A stretch of 64,000 nucleotides of DNA, taken from Notolepis coatsorum. Its lineage: Eukaryota > Chordata > Actinopteri > Aulopiformes > Paralepididae. Where the stretch lies: contig OZ020589.1 in assembly GCA_963971535.1 (NCBI GenBank), positions 90,936,136 to 91,000,135 of the forward strand. Reading direction: 5' to 3'. Under the pieces are notes generated by a model. The model saw only the letters and a program-made list of their open reading frames with translations. It was not told the DNA's origin and searched no databases. The translations under genes were made by a program, and so were the position numbers. Below, piece by piece: positions 11,161-21,890 of the stretch (position 1 is the stretch's first letter; every line of letters begins with the position of its first letter).

Positions 11161-12115
11161 ACATTTGGGAGTTGCCCAGTAAAACCACAGACTTACACTG
11201 TTGACCACTAGGAGCTGCCCAGTACAACCACAGACTGACACTGTTGACCAGTAGGAGCTGCCCAGTACAACCACAGACTGACACTGTTGACCACTAGGAG
11301 CTGCCCAGTACAACCACAGACTGACACTGTTGACCACTAGGAGCTACCCAGTACAACCGCAGACTGACACTGTTGACCACTAGGAGCTGCCCAGTACAAC
11401 CGCAGACTGACAATGTTGACCACTAGGAGCTGCCCAGTACAACCACAGTCTGACACTCCTGACCACTAGGAGCTGGCCAGTACAACCACAGTCTGACACT
11501 GTTGACCACTAGGAGATACCCGGTACAACCACAGTCTGACACCGTTGACCACTAGGAGCTGCCCAGTACAACCACAGTCTGACACTCTTGACCACTAGGA
11601 GCTGGCCAGTACAACCACAGTCTGACACTGTTGACCACTAGGAGCTGGCCAGTACAACCACAGTCTGACACTGTTGACCACTAGGAGCTGCCCAGTACAA
11701 CCACAGTCTGACACCGTTGACCACTAGGAGCTGCCCAGTACAACCACAGTCTGACACCGTTGACCACTAGGAGCTGGCCAGTACAACCACAGTCTGACAC
11801 TGTTGACCACTAGGAGCTGCCCAGTACAACCACAGTCTGACACTGTTGACCACTAGGAGCTGCCCAGTACAACCACAGTCTGACACTGTTGACCACTGGG
11901 AGCTGCCCAGTACAACAACAGTCTGACACTGTTGACCACTGGGAGCTGCCCAGTACAACCACAGTCTGACACTGTTGACCACTAGGAGCTGCCCAGTACA
12001 ACCACAGCCTGAAACACAGTCGACCATTAGGAACTGCCCAGTACAACCACAGTCTGACACTGTTGACCACTAGGAGCTGCCCAGTACAACCACAGTCGGA
12101 AACACTGTTGACCAC
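11160..12115. repeat. 43-bp minisatellite, about 22 copies
   Basis: Units run CACTGTTGACCACTAGGAGC then TGCCCAGTACAACCACAGTC and TGA. Variants alternate GACTGA with GTCTGA and CTGCCC with CTGGCC. A single unit in reverse orientation sits in a retroelement 3' end at 17975-18017, a possible source. Confidence 0.93.
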
Positions 12116-12478
12116 TGAGCATATCTACTGGAGCAGTTGTGGGTTAGGTGCCTTGCTCAATGGCACTTCAACGGCTGGTATTGATGGACAGGAGAGCTGT
12201 ATTCATTCACTTCCCCACCCAAATTTGTCCTGCCTGTTTCGGGGGATCAAACTGGGGCGACCTTCTGGTCACAGGCTTATTCTCTAACCTTTAACCTTTA
12301 ACCTCTCTAACCCACGTCTCTAACCTTTAGGCCACCACTGCCCACTCCTCATCATTGGGCTCATGTTGTGAAATACCGCCGTTAGTGAATTGGGCACCAC
12401 CTTCAGATCTGCAGTGAGCATCACAGCTGTAATGTTTCTGTCGTTTTCTGCTCGCACTATCATTGTGAATGGTTTTGT
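12116..12478. other. Unassigned stretch with dispersed-repeat flavour
   Basis: 12145-12340 contains GGTGCCTTGCTCAATGGCAC and a GGGGGATCAAACTGG block resembling the body and B box of the SINE at 15509, but it is too decayed to assign. Confidence 0.4.
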
Positions 12479-13077
12479 CCAGTGAAGTACACAGTTCCTT
12501 TACTTAAGTAAAAGGAGAAATTCCAAGATAAATGAGTAATCTGGTAAAAGTAAAAGTCCTCCATTACATTTCTACTTAAGTAAAAGTAGAGAAGTATTTG
12601 CTATTGAATGTACTTAAGTATCTAAAGTAAAAGTATGTATTCTACATGATGTTTGTGTATTCCAGTGCTTGGGAGCATTCAATCCTCTAATCATTGACCT
12701 ATATAGGTTGTGTTAAAGTGGTATGCGGTCCAATTATGCTGCTCTGATTAAAGGTTATGTTAAAGTGGTATGTGGTCCAGTTCTGCTGCTCTGATTACGT
12801 CATCTTGAAGTTGACAGGCTTCAAATGTGAAAGTATATTTATTCTACATACATCTTTTCCATGTTTTCTATGCAAAATATTTTTCTTCAAAGTAACTAGT
12901 AATTGATGGGTTCAGATAAATGTAGTAGAGTAGAAAGTACAATATTTCCTTTGAAATGTAGTGGAGTAAAAGTATAAAGTTCCCTAAAATGAAAATACTC
13001 ACGTAAAGTACAAGTACCTCAAAATTATACTTAAGTACAGTACTTGAGTACAAATACTTAGTTACTTTCCACCACTG
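12479..13077 (-). mobile_element. hAT-like MITE, CAGTGGTGGAAAGTAAC family, copy 1
   Basis: The right end, read on the minus strand, is CAGTGGTGGAAAGTAACTAA. The left end, CAGTGAAGTACACAGTTCCT, is a degraded counterpart. The body is rich in ACTTAAGTA and AAAAGTA motifs. A second copy begins at 15234 in the opposite orientation with a nearly identical body. CAGTGGTGG ends are common in fish hAT-type non-autonomous elements. No clear 8-bp duplication remains here. Confidence 0.75.
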
Positions 13078-13940
13078 ATTGTCAATAGCATGGAGGATGT
13101 GTCACACACTCAGCAGGATGGGTCCCAAGTGAATCGGGGCCTCTGTCTCCAATTGTGCAAAACGTTTACTCTGTACTTTCAAAAGTTGTAGATACGTATC
13201 TGTTCATTGCCATGTCATCTAAAAAATGCATGGACAGTGCAAACGGTTGGTTCTGCAACTTGCAGAAAACCACAGATTCCAGTAACGTTTACAAATGTAG
13301 AAATACTGTGACTCGTCAGGCCATCCAAAGTAAAACATTTGTATATTTTGCCATACCGAATGTATATTTTGAGTATATTAAAGGGATAGTTTGTTACCAG
13401 TGTTCATTTAGGCAACGAAAATTATGACTAAATATGGTCGTCAAATAAGCTTCTTCCCGTGACGACAACGAGACGAGACGTCACGTTAATGGAGATCATG
13501 TGACACTAACGTGACTAAATAATTCATGCAATGTCGTTGACTACAAACAACGACACAAAATGTAGTTTACAAAATAAAACCTTGCTGAAATCTCTCTTGA
13601 CTAAAACAAGACGGCGGGTCGCCCGTCACTCACTCACGCACACTCTCGGCACTATGTGCTCGTCTACTGGCTTCAGGCTGCATTTTTCGCAGATCATCCA
13701 ATACACAGTTAGACAATTGAATTAGCCGCCGTTCGATCGCCACCACACTCAACCAATTGCGTGCTTCCGGTCTCGAGTTACAAGACGATATATCTGCCGA
13801 GTGTTATTTGACAGGTGACGAAGAAGTCCTTTGTCCTGACTCGCGCATCTGAATGAATTGAAGTGGACGGCCATTTTGGATTATAACGCATTACTGCGGT
13901 ACTAGGGCGGGCCATATCTTTTTTTTTTGGGAAAATCTAT
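13078..13940. other. Unassigned non-coding stretch
   Basis: Several short ORFs without recognisable domains. 13450-13520 is CpG-containing. No repeats detected by eye. Confidence 0.45.
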
Positions 13941-13944
13941 GGAG

Positions 13945-14290
13945 AGGGGTGTCTAAAATATGTGTTTTTTTGTGGGGAATTAAAATATGGGCTTATTCTT
14001 TGGATAGGATAACCTACATCATTTTGGATGTCAAAATGGCAGATTTGACCATTTGTAACCCCTTGGCCATACATGGGTGCCAACATGAATCTGAAGGAAA
14101 TCCTATCATGCAAGGTGTCTAAATTATGCATTTCTTAATGAGGAATTCAAATATGACTTGATTTTTGGTTTAGGATAAATCTAACCTACATTATTTTGGA
14201 TTCCAAATGGCAGTTTTTACCATTTTTAACCGCTTGGTCATACACAGGTGCCAGAATGAATCTGAAGGAAATCCCTATACTAAAAATATA
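13945..14290. repeat. Two-copy tandem duplication, about 167 bp
   Basis: 13945-14115 and 14116-14285 share GGTGTCTAAA(A/T)TATG, a central AACCTACAT(C/T)ATTTTGGAT and CATGAATCTGAAGGAAATCC (GAATCTGAAGGAAATCC in the second copy), with roughly 75-80% similarity by eye. Confidence 0.8.
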
Positions 14291-14295
14291 CTTTT

Positions 14296-14950
14296 GGTAA
14301 GAAATTATCCCTTTAAGTGTGTTAAAAGTACATTTCTACCTACAGTATATGTACTAAATGTTTGTTTGGTACTTCTCATGTGCTTTCATGTACTACGGTA
14401 ATTTAAAGCACATGTTTAGTATGATAGTCATTAATATGATGTAAATGTAGAAAACCGAGATGTTTACCAAACTGAAGTTGTACTGTAGTGAACGTATTAA
14501 AGGAACACAGCAACATTTTGGGAAATTAGCTCACCGTCTTCTCCAGAGAGAGACAAGAAGATAGATACCAGTTTCCTCTCTGTACATTCAGTAGAAAGCT
14601 ATCTGGCTGCACGTAGCCTAGCTTAGCACGATGAATGGACAGTGCCGGTTAGCCTTCAGGAGAGGTGTTAGTTGGACACCTCCATTCATTGTGCTAAGCT
14701 AGGCTAACATGCAGCCAGATAGCTTTCTACTGAACGCACAGAGAGGAAACTGGTATCTTTCTTCTGGTAAGCTAATTTCCCAAAATGCTGGCGTGTTCCT
14801 TTGAAAGTGTGCTAAAGTAACCAAAAATGTGTAACCAAGTATAATTTCAATATATTTAATAACACACTCGGTACAACATACGTTTCTGAATACATAAAAG
14901 GTATACTGAAGTTTTCAAAGTATTTTTATCGTATTATTATAAAACATTTT
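14296..14950 (+). mobile_element. Dispersed repeat, interrupted copy
   Basis: 14296-14500 and 14801-14950 together match 50148-50450. Shared blocks are ACATGTTTAGTATGATAGTC, ATGTTTACCAAACT and AGTATAATTT(C/A)AATATATTTA. The gap is exactly the TTAA MITE at 14501-14800. Class unknown. Confidence 0.75.
14501..14800. mobile_element. TTAA-type hairpin MITE, copy 2
   Basis: Ends are AGGAACACAGCAACATTTTG and, at the right, the inverse ending GCTGGCGTGTTCCT. The arms pair over about 130 bp (AAGCTAGGCTAAC...GCAGCCAGATAGCTTTCTAC). It is flanked by TTAA (14497-14500) and TTGA (14801-14804). The uninterrupted paralogue has a single TTAA at 50336-50339, so TTAA is the duplicated target. That fits piggyBac or Kolobok mobilisation; no transposase is present. 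Confidence 0.87.
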
Positions 14951-15233
14951 AAACTTGAGATACCAAGGAAGCCTTCTGCTAATAGTGGACATGCATTCCA
15001 TTGGAAGATTTTGTTGTTTGTTTTCATGTAACTATCAGCGGGAAAAGGCCATCTGTATGCAACATGGTTGTGTCTGGAACACGGTTAGTCTACACATTAA
15101 TCAATACCTCCATCCGCTCGCCATGAGTTCTGCAAACAGCGATCTGCTCGTATTCTGACACAGGCTCAGTTTGTCATCACATGGACTTAGGACCTGGGTG
15201 CTGGGAGGGTAAACTCTATGTGGAATAATCTGC

Positions 15234-15888
15234 AGTGGTGGAAAGTAACTTTTTACTCAAGTACTGTACTTAACTTATGTACATTTGCGAGCTACTTGTA
15301 CTTTGTATGTGAGTATTTTCATTTTAGGGAACTTTATACTTTTACTCCACTAAATGTATCTGAACCCATCAGTTACTAGTTACTTTGAAGAAAATTTTTT
15401 TGCATAGAAAACATAATATATACAAAATAAAAAATATATGAAGATTATATACTTTCACATTTGAACCCTGTCAACTTCAAGAAGACGTAATCAGAGCAGC
15501 GTAACTGGGGGGCGACAGTGGCTCGGTAGGTAGAACAATCATCTGGTAATCCAGAGGTTCCCAGTTCGATTCCCAGGCAGCGTGTTGAAGTGTCCTTGAG
15601 CAAGGCACATAACCACTAACTGCTCCCGATGAGCAGGTTGGCACCTTGCATGGTCGCCTCCACCGTCGGTGTGTGAATGTGTGAATGAATGGGTAAAATG
15701 TGAGGAACAAATTGTAAAGCGCTTTTGATAAAAGCTGCTATATAAAATGCAGCCATTTACCATTAACTGGACCACATATCACTTTAACACAACCTATAGA
15801 GGTTAATGGATACACAAACGTCATGTAGAATATGTACTCTTACTTTAGATACTTAAGAACATTCAATAGCAAATACTTCTACTTTTAC
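15234..15888 (+). mobile_element. hAT-like MITE, CAGTGGTGGAAAGTAAC family, copy 2
   Basis: Starts CAGTGGTGGAAAGTAACTTT. The body matches 12479-13077 in reverse. A SINE interrupts it at 15509-15763, and its right end is cut by a TTAA MITE inserted in its ACTTAAGTA motif at 15889. Confidence 0.83.
15509..15763 (+). mobile_element. tRNA-derived SINE (family SINE-A)
   Basis: Head GGGGCGACAGTGGCTCGGTA with box A, then box B GTTCGATTCCC. The body has CTTGAGCAAGGCACATAACC and the tail is TGCAGCCATTTACCAT. A 7-bp duplication TAACTGG flanks it at 15502-15508 and 15764-15770, and the related hAT MITE at 12479 gives the uninterrupted sequence. Relatives: 57350-57592 (reverse), 32250-32410 (partial) and about 10203-10290 (relic). 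Confidence 0.88.
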
Positions 15889-15892
15889 TTAA

Positions 15893-16626
15893 AGGAACAC
15901 GCCAACATTATGGGAATGCGCTTACCGGCTTCTCCAGAGTTAGACAAGAAGATGGATACCAATTTAGTCACAGTGACCAATTGCAGCCACTCTTATTGTC
16001 TGGGACCAAATACGGCCACGCCCCACTCCCAGCAAAAAGTGGGAATCTCTAGAATGGGTTTGGGGCGGCGCTGTATACGGAAGTAGCTCTCAAGGTGACG
16101 ATTAGACAACACTTTTTTGTTGTCAGTAGATGGCAGCATTGGTTTAAAATTATAGGCTGAAAATGTTGAGAACTACAACACTGCATTTCCCAAGAGTGTT
16201 AGCACAGGTCGCAGGTCACTGAGATGTGTCTATATTCTCCGACGTGATCTGAACAGCAGTAAACTATTACTGCGACCTCGGTATAGTGACCGAGAATGGC
16301 CAACTAATTATCTTAACAAAAGTGCGCTGGTAGCGTTACATATGTTGTCTAAAGGGGGACATATGGTACAATTTAAGATTCTAATGATAATCGGCATATA
16401 AAGGACAACATAAAGCATCGTTAATTTGTAAGAAACCTCAATGAAAACCGCGCAGGGTGCTATTGTTATGAAAATGTGATAGAATCCTATAAAAATGTGG
16501 ACGCATTTGGCCTACGTTCCGTTAAATCTATCCGGCTGCAAGCTAGTGGTCCATATCCTCTTCCATTCATTTGTGCTAAGCTAGGCTAGTTTGCAGCCGG
16601 ATTTCCCAAAACGTTGGCGTGTTCCT
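15893..16626. mobile_element. TTAA-type MITE, copy 3, long internal region
   Basis: Begins AGGAACACGCCAACATTATG and ends with the inverse of AGGAACACGCCAACGTTTTG. Perfect TTAA lies on both sides (15889-15892 and 16627-16630). About 500 bp of unrelated sequence (about 15980-16510) replaces the usual hairpin centre. No transposase-like ORF. Confidence 0.83.
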
Positions 16627-16689
16627 TTAAGGTCAGGAGTCCAGTGCATGCGTGAAAGGGGATTTATGTTGCTCCTAAAATTCTTGGAG

Positions 16690-16692
<3 letters not shown>

Positions 16693-16778
<86 letters not shown>
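16693..16778. repeat. (GT)n microsatellite
   Basis: About 85 bp of pure GT; a second short run lies at 16927-16947. Confidence 0.97.
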
Positions 16779-16779
<1 letters not shown>

Positions 16780-16949
16780 AGGAAGGCAAAGCCTCACTTA
16801 CCTCCCAAAACACACTTAAAAAAAACTAAGTGTGTACAGGACACTTGTACAATTGTGTCTTAAAACCAATGTGTCCTCCCTTACTTGTCAGTCACTCAAA
16901 CTAACTGGTTAATAGCATTATCTGGTGTGTGTGTGTGTGTGTGTGTTTG

Positions 16950-17454
16950 GTCAACAGAAGGCTACTAAAGGTGGCTTGTGGAGGTCAGCTTTCAATCCGG
17001 CACCCTTTCACGCCAAAGGTCACACAGGGTCACAGAGAGCCAGAGGCTAATGAGTTTAACCCTGGAGAGGGCCGAATCCTGCCGTAATGGGATGGGAGCT
17101 ATAGTGTCTCTCAATCAATCACCGTCTCCTGGGGTCCCTAAGCCGGCTTCCAGGCATACAGCATGGGCCCAGAACTTGACTCTAATATGGATAAAGATTG
17201 CAATTGAAAACACACAAAAAAAAGATTATATGAATTTCTTTTATACTATTAACACAATGTATTACTTTGACATGGGCTCTATTTGCTTGGTTGCTTGGCT
17301 TTGAGTAGAAAAAGAGCGAACAAGCCGCCATTTTCTTTTTGAAAATGTGAGCAGAGAACCACAGACTGTCCACTGTGGTACTGTCTGTACTGTGCTTTTA
17401 TCCAATCAGGTGAATTCCACGTGGGGCAATTGCAAGTAGGGAGCGGTTACATGC
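16950..17454. other. Unassigned non-coding stretch
   Basis: One 108-codon frame at 16978-17304 has no recognisable domain, neighbours or homology signal and is probably chance. Confidence 0.4.
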
Positions 17455-17880
17455 CAGTGTTGTAGACAGTACTCGAGTCTTGAGGTACTGGACTGATTTT
17501 CAGGACTCTTTCAGGATGACTCAGACTTGGACTCGAGCATTGACTGCATTCAGGACAATTTATTTTTGTAATAGGCCCTAATCATTTGGCATAAGATATT
17601 GATGGCTAGTGCATTTGTTTGGCTATTGTGTCACAAAGTAAATAAACTCCCTTTGAAATGGTGACCGCTGTGTGATTTATGTTTAATGTAGACCTTTTAT
17701 ATTTGTACGTCAGCTCTTTGACTGCCAGAGTGGAGTGGACTCAACCTTGATGACTTGGACTCGGACTTGGGTAACGGGGACTCGACTCAGGCTCTTCTTT
17801 GCTGACTCGGACTTGGACTCTAACACTGGGCACTCGGGACTCTACTTGGACTCGAGATTTAGTGACTCTACTACAACACG
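17455..17880 (+). mobile_element. hAT-like MITE, CAGTGTTGTAG family, copy a
   Basis: Starts CAGTGTTGTAG and ends CTACTACAACAC. The body is packed with GACTCGAGT/GACTTGGACTC motifs and shares GTTTGGCTATTGTGTCACAA with the inverted copy at 22915-23361. The target duplication is no longer clear. Confidence 0.82.
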
Positions 17881-17919
17881 GACAAGTGCACAGTGTCTTC
17901 TTGATAATGATATCCAGCG

Positions 17920-18268
17920 GAACACAGTCAAGTCAAGTCAGTTTTATTTATATAGCACATTTTAAACAACAGCAATTGACTGTGGTTGTACTGGGCAGCT
18001 CCTAGTGGTCAAAGTGTTGAACAATTTACATAAAATTCAAGGTACTATACTCAAAACCATCAAACTATTTAAAACATATATACAATTCCCTACCACAAGA
18101 CAACCTCCCCGCCTTTGTTTCCTGTCTCAAAACACATTTGTTCATTCTGGAATATTCACTTTAATTGTAAGTTTATTATAACTGCTCCCCAATGTGTAAC
18201 TTTGTAATATTGTGTTTTTTTGTTTTTAACCCTGCACCCTTGGCTGCATTGAAAGGTGCCTTCAAATA
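17920..18268 (-). mobile_element. Retroelement 3' ends, composite
   Basis: 17926-17965 reads GTCAAGTCAAGTCAGTTTTA followed by TTTATATAGCACATTTTAAA, the complement of an AATAAAACTGACTTGACTTG tail. 17975-18017 is one unit of the 43-bp minisatellite in reverse. 18060-18268 on the + strand looks like a separate LINE C-terminus and 3' UTR ending CAAATAAAAT with an (ATT)n tail that resumes at 18565 after a MITE. Confidence 0.6.
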
Positions 18269-18272
18269 AAAT

Positions 18273-18564
18273 TAGGGATGTCCGATATTATCGGCCGACC
18301 GATATTATCGGCCGATATTGGCAGTAAAATGTGATATCGGAAAATATCGGTATCGGTTTAAAAAAAAACAAAACAATAACAATATTTGTTATATATATAT
18401 CCAGTGAAAATTATTAGTTACCTAAAATTATTCAGTTTTTTGGACGGGGAAACCCTGCATATATCGGTATCGGTTGATATCGGTTGATATCGGTATCGGA
18501 AATTAAGAGTTGGACAATATCGGAATATCGGTATCGGTAAAAAAGCCAATATCGAGCATCCCTA
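18273..18564. mobile_element. hAT-like MITE with perfect 8-bp duplication
   Basis: Ends are TAGGGATGTCCGATATTATC and, inverted, TAGGGATGCTCGATATTGGC. The body repeats TATCGG many times. AATAAAAT flanks it at 18265-18272 and 18565-18572. An 8-bp duplication with TAGGG ends is the hAT pattern. 292 bp, non-coding. Confidence 0.9.
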
Positions 18565-18699
18565 AATAAAATGCATTATTATTATTATTACTACATTAAA
18601 ATCACATTAAAACTAAGCGGATACTCTGTACAAGGGATTTAGAAGGACAGAGGATGTGGACTAGAGGCTGTGTGGTGCTGGCTGGAAAGTAATTTCCTC

Positions 18700-18870
18700 C
18701 ATGTTTAACCCTTTGTAGTGTGGCAGTGAGCGGGTTAACCTTTGGTAGTGTGGTAGTGAAAGGGTTAACCGTTGGTAGTGTGGCAGTGAAAGGGTTAACA
18801 TTTTGTAGTGTGGTAGTGAAGTGGAAGGGTTAACCCTTTGTAGTGTGGTAGTGAAAGGGTTAATTGAGCT
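18700..18870. repeat. ~29-bp minisatellite, about 6 copies
   Basis: Units resemble GGGTTAACCCTTTGTAGTGT then GGTAGTGAAA. One unit carries an extra GTGGAAG. Confidence 0.93.
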
Positions 18871-19235
18871 AACATTCTCTTTCACATGTAGAGGAGTGAC
18901 GGTACATTTTTTGAGATAGGGACCATGTGTGCTGCCTCTTATATTTGTTTTTTTATTGGGTTAATTTATGGAGATCATGGATTTGTCTTGAATATGATAA
19001 ACTGAATGAATGAAAATAACAGATTTCAAAAGGTGTAGACTATGAAACAAGTGTATGATGATGAAAATAAATGATCCATTCATTCATAATTGGATGACTA
19101 TGGTACAGTCTAATATATAATATAACTGTCTACACGTGTCACGCACATATTTCCGTTGGATCTCTTTGGCCTTGGTTGGCCTTATTCTGGCGTATCCCGG
19201 TATACTGTTCTTAAAGGGAATGAAAGGAGAGGATT
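18871..19235. other. Unassigned AT-rich stretch
   Basis: No element or gene recognised. Confidence 0.5.
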
Positions 19236-20190
19236 TCTCCTGCTAATAATGTGTTGCTCCTGCTCCACCCTGCTAATAACATGTCCCTCGTGCTCCAACC
19301 TGCTAATAACATGTTCCTCCTGCTCCACCCTGCTAATAACATGTTGCTCCTGCTCCAACCTGCTAATAACATGTTCCTCGTGCTCCAACCTGTTAATAAC
19401 ATGTTGCTCCTGCTCCAACCTGCTAATAACATGTCCCTCCTGCTCCAACCTGCTAATAACATGTTCCTCCTGCTCCAACCTGCTAATAACATGTTCCTCC
19501 TGCTCCAACCTGCTAATAACATGTTCCTCCAGCTCCAACCTGCTAATAACATGTTCCTCGTGCTCCAACCTGCTAATAACATGTTCCTCCTGCTCCAACC
19601 TGCTAATAACATGTTCCTCCTGCTCCAACCTGCTAATAACATGTTCCTCCAACCTGCTAATAACATGTTCCTCCTGCTCCAACCTGCTAATAACATGTTG
19701 CTCCTGCTCCAACCTGCTAATAACATGTTCCTCGTGCTCCACCCTGCTAATAACATGTTCCTCCTGCTCCAACCTGCTAATAAGATGTCCCTCCTGCTCC
19801 AACCTGCTAATAACATGTTCCTCCTCCTCCAACCTGCTAATAACATGTTCCTCCTGCTCCAACCTGCTAATAAGATGTCCCTCCTGCTCCAACCTGCTAA
19901 TAACATGTTCCTCGTGCTCCACCCTGCTAATAACATGTCCCTCCTGCTCCAACCTGCTAATAACATGTTCCTCCTCCTCCAACCTGCTAATAACATGTTC
20001 CTCCTGCTCCAACCTGCTAATAAGATGTCCCTCCTGCTCCAACCTGCTAATAACATGTTCCTCCTGCTCCAACCTGCTAATAACATGTTCCTCCTCCTCC
20101 AACCTGCTAATAACATGTTCCTCCAACCTGCTAATAACATGTTGCTCCTGCTCCAACCTGCTAATAACATGTTCCTCCTGCTCCAACCTG
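19236..20190. repeat. 30-bp minisatellite, about 32 copies
   Basis: Units AACCTGCTAATAACATGTTC then CTCCTGCTCC, with point variants (GTCCC, GTTGC, CTCGTG, AAGATG) and two 15-bp-short units at about 19649 and 20123. Since 30 is divisible by three, several frames on both strands stay open for more than 300 codons. These are not genes: the 'proteins' are perfect 10-residue repeats with no flanking conserved sequence. Confidence 0.95.
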
Positions 20191-21127
20191 CTGTTTACTT
20201 TTACTCTTACTCATAGTATACTGTATATTCAGATTCTAATTCTTTATTGCCTATAATTTATCTTTCTCATATTTTTATATTCAGATACAATTGTATTGCC
20301 TATATTTGTGGTGTAGAGATGCTGCTATGCCATTTTCCAGTTTTTGGTGGAATAAACATATTTATACAATATCTATATCTATATTCAATATAGACATTCT
20401 TTTAGAGTTTAAAATACATCTGGAGGTGATCTTTAAGGTAGAAATGTAACGCAAAATACTCACTGAGAGGACTTAATTTGCATGAAGCCATTCACAAAGG
20501 AAGACTAGGCAGTTATATGACAGTAGCCCATGGCATGATGAATGTGATCAGATGGAAGAGGAGACAGCTTGTTTGTCTGCCGCTCTTCTACAGAGCGTTA
20601 GGTGACACGGTGTCGTGCGGAGCCCTTGGGAAGATGTCAGGTGGCCTAGAACTCAGTGTGTGTGTTTGAAAATAAGACAAACGTTTTAACATGTAAGCTT
20701 GTGGCTGTGTGGGAAAGCCAGCGGCTGGTCTGGTATCGGTGATAAGGAGAGTGCAAGGTTAGCAAGATGTTCTGCACATTTTTTAAAGCAGTTAATCAAT
20801 GACCAAGAACATACTGTAGGCTTAGTGAGTGGTCAGAAATGGCTTCATTGATTTGATATTAAATATGAATTATATAAATGATGAAAAACCATTAAATGCT
20901 GTGCCAAACTAGTACATAACATGAAACAGGAATGCCAAATGTTTCTGAATACTTAGGTGTTGTTATCATTTGAGGTCCATACTGTATGTTTCCAATTGTA
21001 GTTGCCTTTGTGACTCTTTGCTGAGCGACTGTAGTGGTACAGTAGGCTACGTGAAGTTGTTTTTGGCTTAGATTTGACATACAGAACACACAGTAGAACA
21101 CAGTAGAAGTTTTCACAAGAGACTCTA
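20191..21127. other. Unassigned non-coding stretch
   Basis: Short ORFs only. Composition is ordinary and no arrays or terminal repeats are visible. Confidence 0.5.
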
Positions 21128-21695
21128 CGGGAGACTGCAATTCAAAACTGGCCCCTGTAAATATCCTAACCCAACCCCCTCCAATGTACAGTCATTTACC
21201 TAGTATGGTTTTGTCAATAGTCCAATGTACAATTTTGTTTGTTTGTACAGTGTCTCCTCCCCCCCCCCCTCAATGTACAGTTTTGCTTGTTTATACAGTG
21301 TGTCTCCCCCCCCCCCCCCAACCACCTCCAATGTAAATTACCCAGTATGGTTGTCAATATCCCAATGTACCCAACCCCCCCCACCCAACCTCCTCCAATG
21401 TACAGTTTCTACGTCAAATGTATATACTCCCTTTTCTTGACTCCTTCTGTATCACAAACAGTACTGTATTTGCAAATCTGGTATGTCATAAATGTATAGA
21501 TGTAGCAGTACTGACTATCTGTATGTCATGTATGTCATATATGTCCTGATGAATTGAAAATGGGGGACCCTGATGTAAACAAGACGAAAGTCTTTCTCTG
21601 GTCTGCATCCCCTTAACAATTGTGTGTATTGAGCTGTACTGTATTGTACCCATTCTGCAATCTGTTAATAAAGTTTTCAATCAATCAATCAATCA
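21128..21695 (+). mobile_element. LINE 3' end, (TCAA)n-tailed family, longest tail copy
   Basis: Begins CTACGGGAGACTGCAATTCA, the codons and UTR that also end the RT fragment at 29600-30855 on the minus strand, and finishes GTTAATAAAGTTTTCAATCA with an ATCA tail. It therefore joins the RT coding end to the tail seen alone elsewhere. Several C-runs (21251-21270, 21306-21320) sit in the UTR. Confidence 0.85.
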
Positions 21696-21890
21696 GTAAA
21701 TAACAATCGATGCTGTCGGTCTGAGGTGCGACAAGGTGCCTTCGGGTCGAAGGTGGATTTGAAACCAGATTCTGCCTGTTCGACATGACAAAAGATATTT
21801 CTCCTAGACTGGAGGTGTCTTCAGATTTGGTAAAAATAAACATTTATTATCAGTGTAAACAGGGTGTGAGAAACTCCTTTTAGTGACGTT
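21696..21890. other. Spacer with no feature recognised
   Basis: Ordinary composition between a LINE tail and a TTAA element. Confidence 0.4.

Noticed and set aside
19236..20190. CRISPR-like array
   Set aside because: Units are contiguous with no unique spacers, in a eukaryotic genome.
19156..20256. 366-codon ORF and its antisense partners
   Set aside because: A 30-bp repeat keeps frames open; perfect decapeptide repeats and no conserved flanks.
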